Assembly: GCF_004792665.1 (NCBI RefSeq)
Contig: NZ_SRZX01000002.1
Location: 372,001 to 436,000, forward strand
Direction: 5' to 3'
Source: Marinobacter orientalis
GTDB lineage: Bacteria > Pseudomonadota > Gammaproteobacteria > Pseudomonadales > Oleiphilaceae
DNA: 64,000 bases
The first letter of the stretch is position 1. Every line of letters starts with the position of its first letter. The notes below the pieces were generated by a model. It saw nothing but the letters and a program-made list of their open reading frames with translations, had not been told where the DNA came from and made no database searches. Shown here one piece after another: positions 47,461 through 57,407 of this stretch. Position numbers and translations under genes: made by a program.

Positions 47461-48747
47461 TCAGTTCCTGCGTTGGCGCTGGTTACCGCCGCGGCCATCC
47501 TGGCTGCGACTGCCCTGCGCGCGCCGGCCACCGCGCTTGCGGGTGATCGGCGGCTTGGCCAGCGGGGTCATCAGCTCTTCGTCAGGCACGGTTGTGGTGA
47601 GCTTCTGGCCGATGTAGGACTCTATAGCCGGCAATGAAAAGGCGTCATCCTCACTGGCGAAGCTGACGGAGATACCATGCTTCCCTGCCCGCCCGGTCCG
47701 TCCGATACGGTGAACGTAATCTTCGGCATTATCCGGCAGATTATAGTTGAATACGTGTGTCACACCATCAACATGGATACCGCGGCCTGCCACATCGGTG
47801 GCTACCAGCACCTGAATGCTGCCTTCCTTGAACTGATCCAGAGTTTTGAGTCGCTTGTTCTGGGCGATTTCACCGGACATCAGAGCCACCTTGACGCCCT
47901 GATTACGCAGATCCTCGTCCAGATCACGACACTGGTCACGGCGATTGGCGAATACCAGAGCCTTTTCAACCTCCGGGCGCTGGAGGTAGTTCACCAGTAC
48001 CGGCAGCTTCTCGTCCTCACCCACCAGGTAGACAGTCTGCTTCACCCGTTCAGCGGTCTTCTGCTCCGGCTCGATTTCGACGAATTCGGCGTTGCGTGTC
48101 CACATCGAAGCCAGATTGAGCACATCCTGGTTGAAGGTCGCGCTGAACAGCAGTGTCTGGCGCTCTTCCTTCGGCGTACATTTACGGATAATACGCTTCA
48201 CATCCGGAATAAAGCCCATATCCAGCATACGGTCGGCCTCATCCAGAATCAGGATATCGATCTGGTCCAGAAACACGTCCTGGGACCCCAGAAAATCGAT
48301 CAGGCGTCCTGGCGTGGCCACCAGGATATCCACAATCTCGTTCTGTAACTGGTCGCGCTGTTTGTCGTAATTCATACCGCCAACCACGGTGACCACATTA
48401 TGTCCGGTGTAACCGCACAACTGCTCCGCATCCTTGGCAATCTGCATCGCCAGCTCCCGGGTGGGCGCCAGGGCCAGCACTCTGGGCTCGGAAGCGAATC
48501 TGTCGGACTCCGGGATCGGCGTTTCCAGCATGCTCTGGATGGCAGTGATCAGAAAGGCAGCCGTTTTGCCGGTACCGGTCTGCGCCTGGCCAATCAGATC
48601 CTGGCAGGCCAGTGTAAACGGGAGGGTTTCTGCCTGGATTGGCGTACAGTGCTCAAAACCGATATCGGTGATGGCATCAAGTACTCGCTGGTCCAGGTTC
48701 AGATCCTTGAAAAGTATTTTGCCGGCTTCGGGTGCGTCAGATGTCAT
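47461..48747 (-). CDS. rhlB: DEAD-box RNA helicase, RhlB type
   Basis: A 428-residue ATP-dependent RNA helicase: Q motif and GFEHCTPIQAETLP, Walker A AQTGTGKTAAFL, DEAD (ILDEADRMLDMGF), SAT (LFSATFNQD), then helicase C with VATDVAGRGIHVDGVTHV and HRIGRTGRAGKHG. The EIEPEQKT stretch and the Arg/Gly-rich basic tail are like RhlB, which works with RNase E in the degradosome. Other DEAD helicases cannot be fully excluded. Confidence 0.9.
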   Translation of the reverse strand: MTSDAPEAGKILFKDLNLDQRVLDAITDIGFEHCTPIQAETLPFTLACQDLIGQAQTGTGKTAAFLITAIQSMLETPIPESDRFASEPRVLALAPTRELAMQIAKDAEQLCGYTGHNVVTVVGGMNYDKQRDQLQNEIVDILVATPGRLIDFLGSQDVFLDQIDILILDEADRMLDMGFIPDVKRIIRKCTPKEERQTLLFSATFNQDVLNLASMWTRNAEFVEIEPEQKTAERVKQTVYLVGEDEKLPVLVNYLQRPEVEKALVFANRRDQCRDLDEDLRNQGVKVALMSGEIAQNKRLKTLDQFKEGSIQVLVATDVAGRGIHVDGVTHVFNYNLPDNAEDYVHRIGRTGRAGKHGISVSFASEDDAFSLPAIESYIGQKLTTTVPDEELMTPLAKPPITRKRGGRRAQGSRSQDGRGGNQRQRRN

Positions 48748-48753
48748 ATAGCT

Positions 48754-49332
48754 TCAATTTACCTCAGTGTCTGTGGCGGAACATTCGGGCATCAGGCGCC
48801 TGGTCTCTTTGTTCCAGACTTCGTTAAAGTCAGCCTCGGTTCCATAAAATGTCCGCAGCGTCTGAAAAAACATGCCGGCTCGGGCCGGCAAGCCATGCTC
48901 CAGATAATCACTGGCCTGCGCCGTCACATTCCTGCGAAAAGCGTCTTCGTCCCAGGCTCCGTTACCGGAAAGATTGTCGACGCTGACGTGAAACCGGGCG
49001 CGCGCTGCAACCGAAAACAGCCATTCAATAGCCTGGGGCTTTATTTCCGCCTTTTCAAAAGCCTGTTGCTGCTTCACGCTGCGGCCATCCGGGCAGTACC
49101 AATAGCCGAAATCCCTGAGTGTGCGCCGATGCTCACCGGCAATACACCAATGGCTGATTTCATGCAGCGCGCTGGCATAATAGCCGTGAGCAAAGATGAT
49201 CTGTGCAAAGCCGTCAGGCTTCGTTGCCGGTAAATACTCGGGTTCATCGCCGCCCCTGACCAGAACAGTCCGGTAGTCTGCCCGGAACAGGCCATTAAAC
49301 AGCGTGATAAGATCGTCTGGATCATGTCTCAT
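48754..49332 (-). CDS. epmC: elongation factor P hydroxylase EpmC
   Basis: EpmC (YfcM) hydroxylates the beta-lysylated lysine of EF-P. The 192-residue protein has the family core DEPEYLPATKPDGFAQIIFA, ALHEISHWCIAGEHRR (with HEISHW metal-like motif) and DFGYWYCPDGRSV. The frame is open upstream to 49668, but those residues are unrelated; ATG 49332 gives the usual length of about 180-190. It ends 6 bases before rhlB and diverges from dsbD. Its presence predicts EpmA and EpmB elsewhere. Confidence 0.9.
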   Translation of the reverse strand: MRHDPDDLITLFNGLFRADYRTVLVRGGDEPEYLPATKPDGFAQIIFAHGYYASALHEISHWCIAGEHRRTLRDFGYWYCPDGRSVKQQQAFEKAEIKPQAIEWLFSVAARARFHVSVDNLSGNGAWDEDAFRRNVTAQASDYLEHGLPARAGMFFQTLRTFYGTEADFNEVWNKETRRLMPECSATDTEVN

Positions 49333-49483
49333 GGGACGGGTATTGTGCGACTTTAGACCGTTCAATACCAGAGGGAACTTTTGCCCGGCAACTGTGTCCA
49401 TTGCAACCTGAAGCGACGCTGTCCAGACCTTTCCCGGTTGAGCGCCCGATAACCGCCGATCCACCAACGGTACTCTATTAACT

Positions 49484-51394
49484 ATGACCGGAAACACGAC
49501 AACCTCATGCAGTATTGCCCCGACCAGGGCGTTGAGCCGCTTATTGCTGTTTCTGGCATTATCCGCGTTTTCTGCAATTACCGCCGGGGCCGGCAATTCC
49601 CTGTTTGGCAACAACAACGATTTCCTCCCGGTTGATGAGGCACTGCCCTTCAGTTTTACCGTAGACAACGGCGCTGTCTTACTGTCCTGGGATATTGCGC
49701 CCGAGCACTACCTGTATCAGGGGCGCATCAGCGTCAACAGCACCACCGAGGGTGTCGAACTGGGGGAACCGGAGTTCTCCTATACCGGTACCGACACCGA
49801 AGATGAGTTCTTTGGCAAGGTCACTGTGTTTTATGAGCCGGTCGAGGCCCGGGTTCCGGTAAAACTCTCCGAAGGCATTCGCGAGGCCGAGCTACAGGTG
49901 ACTTACCAGGGCTGCGCCAATGCCGGGCTCTGCTATCCTCCCCAGACCCGGGACGTACTCTATTACGCCGGTACCGGCGCCAGCCCGGATGCTACAGCAG
50001 GCAGCAGTTCAGCGGGCTCCGCCTCCTCCGGCACCAGCCAGCAGCCGCCTGAAGACACTTCCACCGCGACAGGTCTGGCAGGCTTTCTCGCCAACCAGTC
50101 GACTCTGGTTATTGCCGGGCTGTTCCTGTTACTGGGCCTGGGGCTTACGTTTACTCCCTGCGTGCTGCCCATGGTGCCGATTATTTCGTCACTGGTATCC
50201 TCCCGAAATACCAGTTCAACCGGTCACGCACTGCTTCTTTCCGGCAGTTATGTGCTGGGCATGGCCCTCACCTATGCAGCAGCAGGTGTCATTACCGGCT
50301 TGCTTGGCGCCAGTTTCAACCTCCAGGCCCAGCTTCAGTCCCCCTGGGTATTGGGCGTTTTCGCAGCGCTGTTCGTGGTATTTGCAATGTCCATGTTCAA
50401 CCTGTTTGAAATCCAGCTGCCGCGCTTTATCCGTGAGCCACTCAACGATGCCAGCCATCGCCTGACCGGCACCCGCGTAGCCAGCATTTTCGGCATTGGC
50501 GCTCTGTCGGCCCTTATTGTTTCTCCCTGCGTTTCCGCACCGCTTGCCGGCAGCCTGTTATACATCAGCACTACCCAGGACGCGGTGATCGGGGGTGTTG
50601 CTCTGTTCGCGCTGGGCCTGGGCATGGGAATTCCCCTGATACTGGTAGCGGTTGGCGGCCGCAAACTGCTGCCATCGACCGGCCCCTGGATGAACGTTGT
50701 CAAGGCTTTCTACGGGGTTATGCTACTGGCTGTTGCCATCTGGCTGGTGGAGAGGATGGTGCCGGGGTGGCTGGCACTGACTCTGTGGGGACTGCTGGTG
50801 GCCATCACGGGTGTGCAACTGGGCGCTTTCGACGCTGCCAGGGCTGGCTGGGAACGTACCCGCAAGGGTATGGGGCTGGTCATGTTTGCCTACGGCATAG
50901 CTCTGCTTGCCGGTGCGGTCTCTGGAGCAAATGATCCCCTAAAGCCCCTGGCTGCGTTCACTGCATCGAATCAGCCAATGGCAGGAAGCCCGTCACCAGC
51001 CGGAGTGGCAGCGACTCATGCCGGGTTCGTCCGGCTGGAATCTCCGGCGGATATTCGCAGTGAGCTTGCACAGGCCAGCCGCAACGGCACCCCTGTGATG
51101 CTCGACTTTTACGCCGACTGGTGCATCTCCTGCAAGGTCATGGAACGCAACGTTTTCAGTGACGGCACCGTTATCCAGGCACTGGCGCCCTACAAGCTCC
51201 TGCAACTGGATATGACCGATAACACACCAGAGCAGCAGGCGCTGCTGAACGAGCTTGGCCTGTTCGGGCCGCCGGCAATACTGTTCTACAACAACTCCGG
51301 CGCAGAGATAGAAACGGCCCGCGTGCTCGGCGAGATGGACCGCGACCAGTTTCTTGGCCATCTCAATGAACTGGGCATTTCCGGCGAATCCTGA
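49484..51394 (+). CDS. dsbD: thiol:disulfide interchange protein DsbD
   Basis: DsbD carries electrons from cytoplasmic thioredoxin to periplasmic DsbC, DsbG and cytochrome c maturation. The 636-residue protein has a signal peptide (to about residue 37), the alpha domain with Cys144 and Cys150 (GCANAGLCYPP), eight membrane helices (about 205-490) with the FTPCVLPM and SPCVSAPL cysteines, and the thioredoxin-like gamma domain with Cys547-Ile-Ser-Cys550 (DWCISCKVM). All six redox cysteines are present. It converges on tusA with 8 bases between. Confidence 0.96.
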   Translation: MTGNTTTSCSIAPTRALSRLLLFLALSAFSAITAGAGNSLFGNNNDFLPVDEALPFSFTVDNGAVLLSWDIAPEHYLYQGRISVNSTTEGVELGEPEFSYTGTDTEDEFFGKVTVFYEPVEARVPVKLSEGIREAELQVTYQGCANAGLCYPPQTRDVLYYAGTGASPDATAGSSSAGSASSGTSQQPPEDTSTATGLAGFLANQSTLVIAGLFLLLGLGLTFTPCVLPMVPIISSLVSSRNTSSTGHALLLSGSYVLGMALTYAAAGVITGLLGASFNLQAQLQSPWVLGVFAALFVVFAMSMFNLFEIQLPRFIREPLNDASHRLTGTRVASIFGIGALSALIVSPCVSAPLAGSLLYISTTQDAVIGGVALFALGLGMGIPLILVAVGGRKLLPSTGPWMNVVKAFYGVMLLAVAIWLVERMVPGWLALTLWGLLVAITGVQLGAFDAARAGWERTRKGMGLVMFAYGIALLAGAVSGANDPLKPLAAFTASNQPMAGSPSPAGVAATHAGFVRLESPADIRSELAQASRNGTPVMLDFYADWCISCKVMERNVFSDGTVIQALAPYKLLQLDMTDNTPEQQALLNELGLFGPPAILFYNNSGAEIETARVLGEMDRDQFLGHLNELGISGES

Positions 51395-51402
51395 CCGGTT
51401 AA

Positions 51403-51642
51403 TCAGCTGCCGCGGCGGATATAGAACACGAACTCCTTTCCATCTTCACCGCTATCCACCAGTTCATGGTCGAGAAACTGGCAGAATCGCGGAATGTCCC
51501 GGGTTGTGGAGGGGTCTGTCGCCACTACCTTCAGTACGGCACCCGGGCTGATCTCTACAATCCGGTTATGCAACATCATCACCGGTTCCGGGCAAAACAG
51601 GCCGCGGGCATCAAGCTCTGCATCATAATCCTGCTCTTGCAA
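51403..51642 (-). CDS. tusA: TusA-family sulfurtransferase
   Basis: A 79-residue sulfur carrier with the TusA motif [18 protein letters not shown]; the Cys (about residue 17) holds the persulfide. It passes sulfur from a cysteine desulfurase toward MnmA-dependent tRNA thiolation or molybdenum cofactor. I chose TTG 51642 because it follows AGGAG by 7 bases and gives the usual length (E. coli TusA has 81 residues); the open frame from 51756 overlaps the divergent gene. Confidence 0.85.
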   Translation of the reverse strand: MQEQDYDAELDARGLFCPEPVMMLHNRIVEISPGAVLKVVATDPSTTRDIPRFCQFLDHELVDSGEDGKEFVFYIRRGS

Positions 51643-51727
51643 TGTCAGTCTCCTGAAATTCCACCTGAAATTTGAAAAAAACCTGCTAAATTGTTGTTTA
51701 TAGATGTCTAATAATACGAGGTAAACA

Positions 51728-52018
51728 ATGATCCGGGTACTGATTGAACGCCACATCGCCGAATCGCTTGAACCCGTCTACGAGGAGAGATCCCGCAGGG
51801 TTCTTCAGAATGCCGTGAGCGCCCCGGGCTTTGTGTCCGGCGAAACCCTCGTGGATACCCACGATCCCAACCACCGGTTTACCCTGTCCAACTGGCGCTC
51901 GGAAGCAGACTGGCAACGCTGGTTTCTGTCCGAAGAGCGCCGCGAGCTGATGGCCGAGCTTGTCCCGATGATGGACCGGGAGGAAGTCATTACCGTGCTC
52001 GGGCACAGTCACAACTAG
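51728..52018 (+). CDS. ABM-type (antibiotic biosynthesis monooxygenase fold) protein
   Basis: A 96-residue ferredoxin-like alpha/beta protein of the ABM/DUF4188-like group: [20 protein letters not shown], then [20 protein letters not shown] and [19 protein letters not shown] (separate stretches). These small dimeric proteins include haem-degrading and quinol monooxygenases, but most members are uncharacterised. No cofactor motif identifies a substrate. It diverges from tusA. Confidence 0.78.
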   Translation: MIRVLIERHIAESLEPVYEERSRRVLQNAVSAPGFVSGETLVDTHDPNHRFTLSNWRSEADWQRWFLSEERRELMAELVPMMDREEVITVLGHSHN

Positions 52019-52038
52019 AGTCCCGTCTGGCTATCGGC

Positions 52039-53115
52039 TCAGGCTACACGCTCAATAAAGCAGGTAATCTCCTCACGGTCATGATAGAGGTGGCGGGCCC
52101 TGATACGGAAGTTCATTTCGGTCTGGGCCAGCCCCTGTTCCAGAATGTCCCTGCAAATCAACCACTCGTCGTATCTTTTTTTCATTGGCAGTTTAAGATT
52201 GAACACCGTATAGCGGCACAGTTTCGCGGTCAGCCAGTCCACGGCCAGTGCCGCGGTACGGCGCGGGTGATCCACAATATCGCAAACCATCCAGTCCACC
52301 CCCCGCCTTGGCCGCCACTGGTAACCGTCGGCCTCTACATGCCGGACATGCCCTGACGCCATCAGATCGCCATTCATTGGACCATTATCAACGGCAGTTA
52401 CCATCATGCCCTGTTTGACCAACTGCCAGGTCCAGCCTCCGGGAGCCGCACCCAGATCCACTGCCTGCTTGCCGCCACCGAGGTAATCAAGCTCGTTTCC
52501 AGGAGGCAAAAACACCTTCCAGGCTTCCTCCAGCTTGAGCGCCGAGCGGCTGGGAGCCGAAGCCGGCAGACGCAAGCGAGGTATACCACTGACGAAGCGG
52601 GCCCGGTTGCCGGCCATGCTGACACCGGCAATAACCCGGTCAAACCCGAGCAGCAACAACTCCAGACGGGCCGGCGATTCGCCCTGGGGATCTGACTGCA
52701 ACAGTCCCGCCCCCCGCAGCCCTCTGGAAAGCGGAGACACCCATTTGCGGGCAAAATTGCCAAGATCCGGGTCACTGTTGTTTTCGGGCAACCGGACCTC
52801 CACCCTCGCGCAGGCCGGAAACGCCGCATCCACTGACTTCAGGCTATCAATGACGGCGCCCACACGGTCCGTCGTCGGCAACGCCACGTCCGCCAGGACA
52901 ACAAACCAGTCTCTGACAAAGACCAGGGTGTGGATGGACAGTGTGTCCAGCAATGTATCAGCAGAGACCGGACCCGGGAGATTAAAGATCACGAAGCCCC
53001 GGGAATCCCCGGGCTCGAAGTAGCCGTAAATCCCGAGTGCTGCCGCGGCATCCGTTAGCTCCCGTCCTGCTTCTGTCTCGAAGCCTGGCCGGCAGAAGAC
53101 CATCAGTCGTTCCAT
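52039..53115 (-). CDS. rlmM: 23S rRNA 2'-O-ribose methyltransferase RlmM
   Basis: RlmM methylates C2498 of 23S rRNA. The 358-residue protein has an N-terminal THUMP-like domain (to about residue 165) and a Rossmann methyltransferase domain with the SAM motif AVDLGAAPGGWTWQLVKQG, the VTAVDNGPM acidic loop and the catalytic region WMVCDIVDHP. Lys/Asp residues of the KDKE tetrad fall in these motifs. It diverges from the diguanylate cyclase gene. Confidence 0.94.
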   Translation of the reverse strand: MERLMVFCRPGFETEAGRELTDAAAALGIYGYFEPGDSRGFVIFNLPGPVSADTLLDTLSIHTLVFVRDWFVVLADVALPTTDRVGAVIDSLKSVDAAFPACARVEVRLPENNSDPDLGNFARKWVSPLSRGLRGAGLLQSDPQGESPARLELLLLGFDRVIAGVSMAGNRARFVSGIPRLRLPASAPSRSALKLEEAWKVFLPPGNELDYLGGGKQAVDLGAAPGGWTWQLVKQGMMVTAVDNGPMNGDLMASGHVRHVEADGYQWRPRRGVDWMVCDIVDHPRRTAALAVDWLTAKLCRYTVFNLKLPMKKRYDEWLICRDILEQGLAQTEMNFRIRARHLYHDREEITCFIERVA

Positions 53116-53228
53116 CTGTCACCTGAACAGGGTTCGTCTTTGGAACCCGTAAATTTGAATCTGTTTAACATCCACACAACCTGCGATTGACTAAACTGCT
53201 GAGTTTTCCGCTGGCAGGAATACTCCGG

Positions 53229-55070
53229 ATGCTGCTGTACCTGCGTTATGCCCTATCGTTTGCCGCACTGCTGCTTTTAACAGGCGTGGCAATGGCGTTT
53301 CAGTCAGCACCGACTGAACATTGCCCGGCACTTGATGCCAGCAACGCAAAGCAGCGGGAGGCCCTGATGGACTACGCATGCTACCTCAGAGTCGCCCCCG
53401 GAGAACCGGCATACAATGCCGGAACACCGGAAGAACTGCCCGATGACGCCCAGTGGACTTCGGCTGACGGCAACGACCTCGTATTCAGTCACACCGACGC
53501 TGTTTACTGGATCCGTCTCAATGTGCGCAATTCCGGCGATGCACGCCAACTCTGGTACCTGAAGCTCAGCTATCCCCTGCTGGATAAAGTCGCTTTCTGG
53601 CATTCAGGCATTGACGGTACCTCTGTCACCCACACCGGAGACCAGTACCCATTCATGTCCCGCGGCGTAGATTACCGGTATTTCCTGCTCCCCGTCACGC
53701 TCGGTGGCAGTGAAAACAGGGCCATTACCATCCGGATCGAAAGCAGTGGCGCCCTGAACGTCCCCCTCTCCCTGGAAACACCGGACGCTATCATTGCCCA
53801 AAGCAATCATCTGACCCTGATTCACGGGCTGTTCTATGGTGCACTGCTTGTGTTTTCAGGGTTCAACCTGCTGCTGTTCTTCAGCTCAGGTACCGCGTAC
53901 TACTTCTACAATGCCTTTTATATGGCTTCACTGGGTCTTTTCCTTTTTGCCATGGGCGGCTTCGCCAACCAGTATTTCTGGCCTGACAGCACGGCTTTTG
54001 CCAATACATCCATTCCCATGCTGATATCCGTCAGTTCTCTGGCAATGACCCTGTTCGGCCGTTCCTTTCTGGAAATCCGCCCTGGTTCAAGGGCAGACCG
54101 GATACTCAGGGGGCTGGCACTGGCCAGCCTTGGCCTGTTTTTGATGACCTTCATCCTGCCCTATAACAAATCCATTGTGTTGACCACCACTGTTGCCCTG
54201 CTCATTATTGGCAGCCTGTTCCTGGTCGGGCTTATTCGCTGGCGCCAGGGGTACCTGCCCGCAAAGTGGTACGTTTTGGCCTGGTCCGGAATGCTGGCCG
54301 GAGCCCTCATCTACGCCCTTGCCGCATTCGGTTACCTCGCCGACTTCCTGGCGCGGGAAATTTTCATGCAGGTTGCCGTGGGCGCGCAGGTGATTCTTCT
54401 CAACTATGCCATGGTTCAGCGATGGCGCCTTCTGAATCAGAAACTGCTGAATGCAGAACAGAGCGCTCGCACAAATCTGGAGCTCAAAGTGCACGAACGC
54501 ACGGCGCAACTGCGCAACACAATGCGTGAACTGGAGCGAGCGAACCGCCAGTTGGCGACCCTGAGCCTCAATGATGCGCTGACCGGGCTACACAACCGGC
54601 GCCACCTTGACAACCTCCTGCCTGAACTGTGCGCCGAATCCCGTCGCAGCAGCCAGCCACTGACCATCGCGCTGCTCGATGCGGATCATTTTAAAGCAGT
54701 GAACGATAAGTGGGGACACGATTTCGGCGACCAGTGCCTTCAGCACATCGCCGACATACTCAGGCGCCACGCCAAGCGGCCAAGGGATGTGGCAATCCGC
54801 TTCGGCGGAGAGGAGTTTGCGCTGTTATTACCTGGCACCGGAGCAGACGGAGCCGGCAAGCTCTGCGAGCAGATTCTGCAAGATCTGGCCAGCACCAGCG
54901 TGGTCACCGGTCATGGAGAGCGGGTCCAACTGACCATGAGTGCAGGCACCGCAACACTTGTATCAGGGGAAGATCAGAGAGAGCTCTTCCGGCGAGCTGA
55001 CGAAGCCCTCTACCGGGCCAAGGCTGCCGGCCGGAACCGGACGGAACAATCAGAACCCGAGACCTGCTGA
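53229..55070 (+). CDS. 7TMR-DISM diguanylate cyclase
   Basis: A 613-residue membrane protein: signal-like N-terminus, extracellular 7TMR-DISMED2 domain (about 30-190), seven membrane helices (about 200-395), coiled coil (about 400-445) and a GGDEF domain. The active site is GGEEF (from residue 526, RFGGEEFALLLPG), an active variant. The RPRD stretch five residues before it fits the RxxD inhibitory c-di-GMP site, so product feedback is likely. TTG 53187 opens the frame, but ATG 53229 has an AGGA site. Confidence 0.92.
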   Translation: MLLYLRYALSFAALLLLTGVAMAFQSAPTEHCPALDASNAKQREALMDYACYLRVAPGEPAYNAGTPEELPDDAQWTSADGNDLVFSHTDAVYWIRLNVRNSGDARQLWYLKLSYPLLDKVAFWHSGIDGTSVTHTGDQYPFMSRGVDYRYFLLPVTLGGSENRAITIRIESSGALNVPLSLETPDAIIAQSNHLTLIHGLFYGALLVFSGFNLLLFFSSGTAYYFYNAFYMASLGLFLFAMGGFANQYFWPDSTAFANTSIPMLISVSSLAMTLFGRSFLEIRPGSRADRILRGLALASLGLFLMTFILPYNKSIVLTTTVALLIIGSLFLVGLIRWRQGYLPAKWYVLAWSGMLAGALIYALAAFGYLADFLAREIFMQVAVGAQVILLNYAMVQRWRLLNQKLLNAEQSARTNLELKVHERTAQLRNTMRELERANRQLATLSLNDALTGLHNRRHLDNLLPELCAESRRSSQPLTIALLDADHFKAVNDKWGHDFGDQCLQHIADILRRHAKRPRDVAIRFGGEEFALLLPGTGADGAGKLCEQILQDLASTSVVTGHGERVQLTMSAGTATLVSGEDQRELFRRADEALYRAKAAGRNRTEQSEPETC

Positions 55071-55071
55071 C

Positions 55072-55740
55072 TCATTTCAGGCAGTGCATAAAAGCGGCTG
55101 CCCGGCCTGCTGCCTGCCGCAGCATTTCATCATGACTTTCCTGTTGCCGGGCCAGCGGCCGGTAGTCGTGATCACCGCCTTCAAGCCACGACAGCCTTAC
55201 ATTCTCCATTGCGGCCAGACCACGCTCCTCTTCCTCTACCTCATGTCTCCGTCCGAAAGGATCCCTCGTGCCCTGAATTATCTGGAGTGGCCGCTTCAGA
55301 TCCTGAAAATGATTTATCCGCCACCTATCCGGCTTGCCCGGCGGATGAAACGGGTATCCGAAACAGACGGCACCACGGATCCCGGGCGGAAAGCCCCCTT
55401 GTGCGATCATGTGACTGGCCATCCTGCCCCCCATGGACTTGCCGCCAATGAAAAGCGGGCAACCGCCGTCCGGCCCGGCGGCAACATCGGCAATGGCCTG
55501 GCGAAAACACTCCAACAGCGCCGGCTGTCGATCCGGAGGTCTTTTCCGACCATCCTGCCGGCGTTTTACCATATAGGGAAATTCAAACCGCAGGGTGGTT
55601 ACTCCCTGTAAAGAAAGCGATTTGGCGAGCCTTTCCATAAATTCGGAATCTGCCGGTGCGCCGGCTCCATGTGCCAGCAGCAGCCTTGGTGCAGTGAGGC
55701 TGCCAACAGCTTCAGACCTGTAAAATGTTACGGGATTCAC
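55072..55740 (-). CDS. alpha/beta hydrolase of the KANL3/Tex30 (dienelactone-like) group
   Basis: A 222-residue cytoplasmic hydrolase. The nucleophile elbow GGKSMGGRMAS gives Ser in GKSMG; RLLLAHGAGAPADSEFM is the oxyanion-loop region (AHGAGA) and the catalytic His is probably in GGDHDYRPLA, with Asp in GTRDPFG. The group is widespread but its substrates are unknown. Its stop is one base from the convergent cyclase gene stop. Confidence 0.82.
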   Translation of the reverse strand: MNPVTFYRSEAVGSLTAPRLLLAHGAGAPADSEFMERLAKSLSLQGVTTLRFEFPYMVKRRQDGRKRPPDRQPALLECFRQAIADVAAGPDGGCPLFIGGKSMGGRMASHMIAQGGFPPGIRGAVCFGYPFHPPGKPDRWRINHFQDLKRPLQIIQGTRDPFGRRHEVEEEERGLAAMENVRLSWLEGGDHDYRPLARQQESHDEMLRQAAGRAAAFMHCLK

Positions 55741-55878
55741 AATACCCCCGAATCGTGACTAATATTAATGGCGTGGCTGCCATACATCCGCGTTTTCCCG
55801 ACCGTTCTATTGCTTTGGGAATTACTCTAATGTATTCGCCATGTTACTGATTTAGACGCATTTGATAGAGCGTGCGAG

Positions 55879-55920
55879 TTGACCTGTGTCATTGCAAACA
55901 GCTAATGCTTTCTCCATACT
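55879..55920 (+). promoter_or_regulatory. Anr/FNR site and -10 of ccoN
   Basis: TTGAC-CTGT-GTCAT (55879-55892) matches the Anr/FNR dyad TTGAT/C-N4-G/ATCAA at nine of ten arm positions. A -10 box CATACT (55915-55920) places the transcription start near 55927, which puts the dyad centre at about -41.5, the class II FNR position. No good -35 is needed. The sequence supports oxygen-controlled expression of ccoNOQP. Confidence 0.7.
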
Positions 55921-55961
55921 TGCGCCCGCATATTTCCCACTCTAAACCCATTGGTAAGGCT

Positions 55962-57392
55962 ATGAGCACATTAAATGCAAACCTGACATACAACTACAAG
56001 GTGGTGAGGCAATTTACCATCATGACGGTGGTATGGGGGATTGTAGGGATGGCCCTTGGCGTGCTGATTGCAGCACAACTGGTCTGGCCCGCCCTCAACC
56101 TCGACCTGCCCTGGACCCACTTCGGCCGTTTGCGGCCGCTGCATACCAACGCCGTTATCTTCGGCTTTGGCGGAAGTGCCCTGTTCGCTACGGCCTACTA
56201 CGTGGTGCAGCGCACCTGTCAGGCGCGCCTGTTTTCGGACGGACTCGCGGCATTTACCTTCTGGGGCTGGCAGGCCATCATCGTGGCTGCCGCCATTACC
56301 CTGCCAATGGGATTCACCACCTCCAAGGAATACGCCGAGCTTGAATGGCCGATCGACATCGCCATTGCAGTGGTCTGGGTATGCTACGCAGTGGTGTTCT
56401 TCGGCACTGTCATGAAGCGCAGCACGCCCCACATCTACGTCGCGAACTGGTTCTACGGCGCGTTCATCATTACCGTGGCGGTGCTCCACATCGGCAACAG
56501 CATGGCGCTGCCCGCAACCGCCTTCAAGTCGTACTCTGCGTATGCCGGTGTTACCGATGCAATGATGCAGTGGTGGTACGGCCACAATGCCGTTGGTTTC
56601 TTCCTGACCGCCGGCTTTCTGGGCATGATGTACTACTTTGTTCCCAAACAGGCCAACCGTCCTGTCTACTCCTACCGCCTGTCGATTGTGCACTTCTGGG
56701 CACTGATCGCGACTTATGTCTGGGCCGGTGGCCACCACCTGCACTACTCCGCACTGCCGGACTGGGCACAGACCGCGGGCATGGTGATGTCCCTGATTCT
56801 GTTGGCACCGTCCTGGGGCGGCATGATCAACGGCATGATGACCCTGTCAGGCGCATGGCACAAATTGCGTACCGACCCGATCCTGCGATTCCTCGTGGTG
56901 TCCCTGTCGTTCTACGGCATGTCCACCTTTGAAGGCCCGATGATGTCCATCAAGACGGTGAACGCCCTGTCCCACAATACTGACTGGACTATCGGCCACG
57001 TCCACTCCGGCGCGCTGGGCTGGGTTGCCATGATCAGTATCGGTGCCGTTTACCACCTGATTCCCAAGTTATGGGGCGTCAAGGCCATGTACAGCACTGC
57101 AATGATCAACGCTCACTTCTGGCTGGCAACGGTCGGCACCGTGCTCTACATCGTCGCAATGTGGGTCAACGGCATCATGCAGGGCCTGATGTGGCGCGCT
57201 GTCAACGAAGACGGCACCCTGACCTACAGCTTTGTTGAGGCACTGGAAGCGTCCTACCCGGGCTACCTCGTGCGCTTCCTTGGCGGTGTGATCTTCCTGT
57301 CGGGCATGCTGGTAATGGCATACAACGTCTACATGACCGTGCGTCAGAAAGACGCCGTTGCTCAAGACAACACAGCAGCACAAGCGGCGTAA
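55962..57392 (+). CDS. ccoN: cbb3-type cytochrome c oxidase subunit I CcoN
   Basis: CcoN is the catalytic subunit that reduces O2 at a haem b3-CuB centre, with very high oxygen affinity. The 476-residue protein has twelve predicted helices and the conserved histidines, including [20 protein letters not shown] (in part), [13 protein letters not shown] and [11 protein letters not shown], and [15 protein letters not shown] 55962 ([13 protein letters not shown]) is the family start; the frame is open from 55872. It follows an Anr site. Confidence 0.96.
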   Translation: MSTLNANLTYNYKVVRQFTIMTVVWGIVGMALGVLIAAQLVWPALNLDLPWTHFGRLRPLHTNAVIFGFGGSALFATAYYVVQRTCQARLFSDGLAAFTFWGWQAIIVAAAITLPMGFTTSKEYAELEWPIDIAIAVVWVCYAVVFFGTVMKRSTPHIYVANWFYGAFIITVAVLHIGNSMALPATAFKSYSAYAGVTDAMMQWWYGHNAVGFFLTAGFLGMMYYFVPKQANRPVYSYRLSIVHFWALIATYVWAGGHHLHYSALPDWAQTAGMVMSLILLAPSWGGMINGMMTLSGAWHKLRTDPILRFLVVSLSFYGMSTFEGPMMSIKTVNALSHNTDWTIGHVHSGALGWVAMISIGAVYHLIPKLWGVKAMYSTAMINAHFWLATVGTVLYIVAMWVNGIMQGLMWRAVNEDGTLTYSFVEALEASYPGYLVRFLGGVIFLSGMLVMAYNVYMTVRQKDAVAQDNTAAQAA

Positions 57393-57407
57393 CGGGAGAC
57401 CTTGTTG

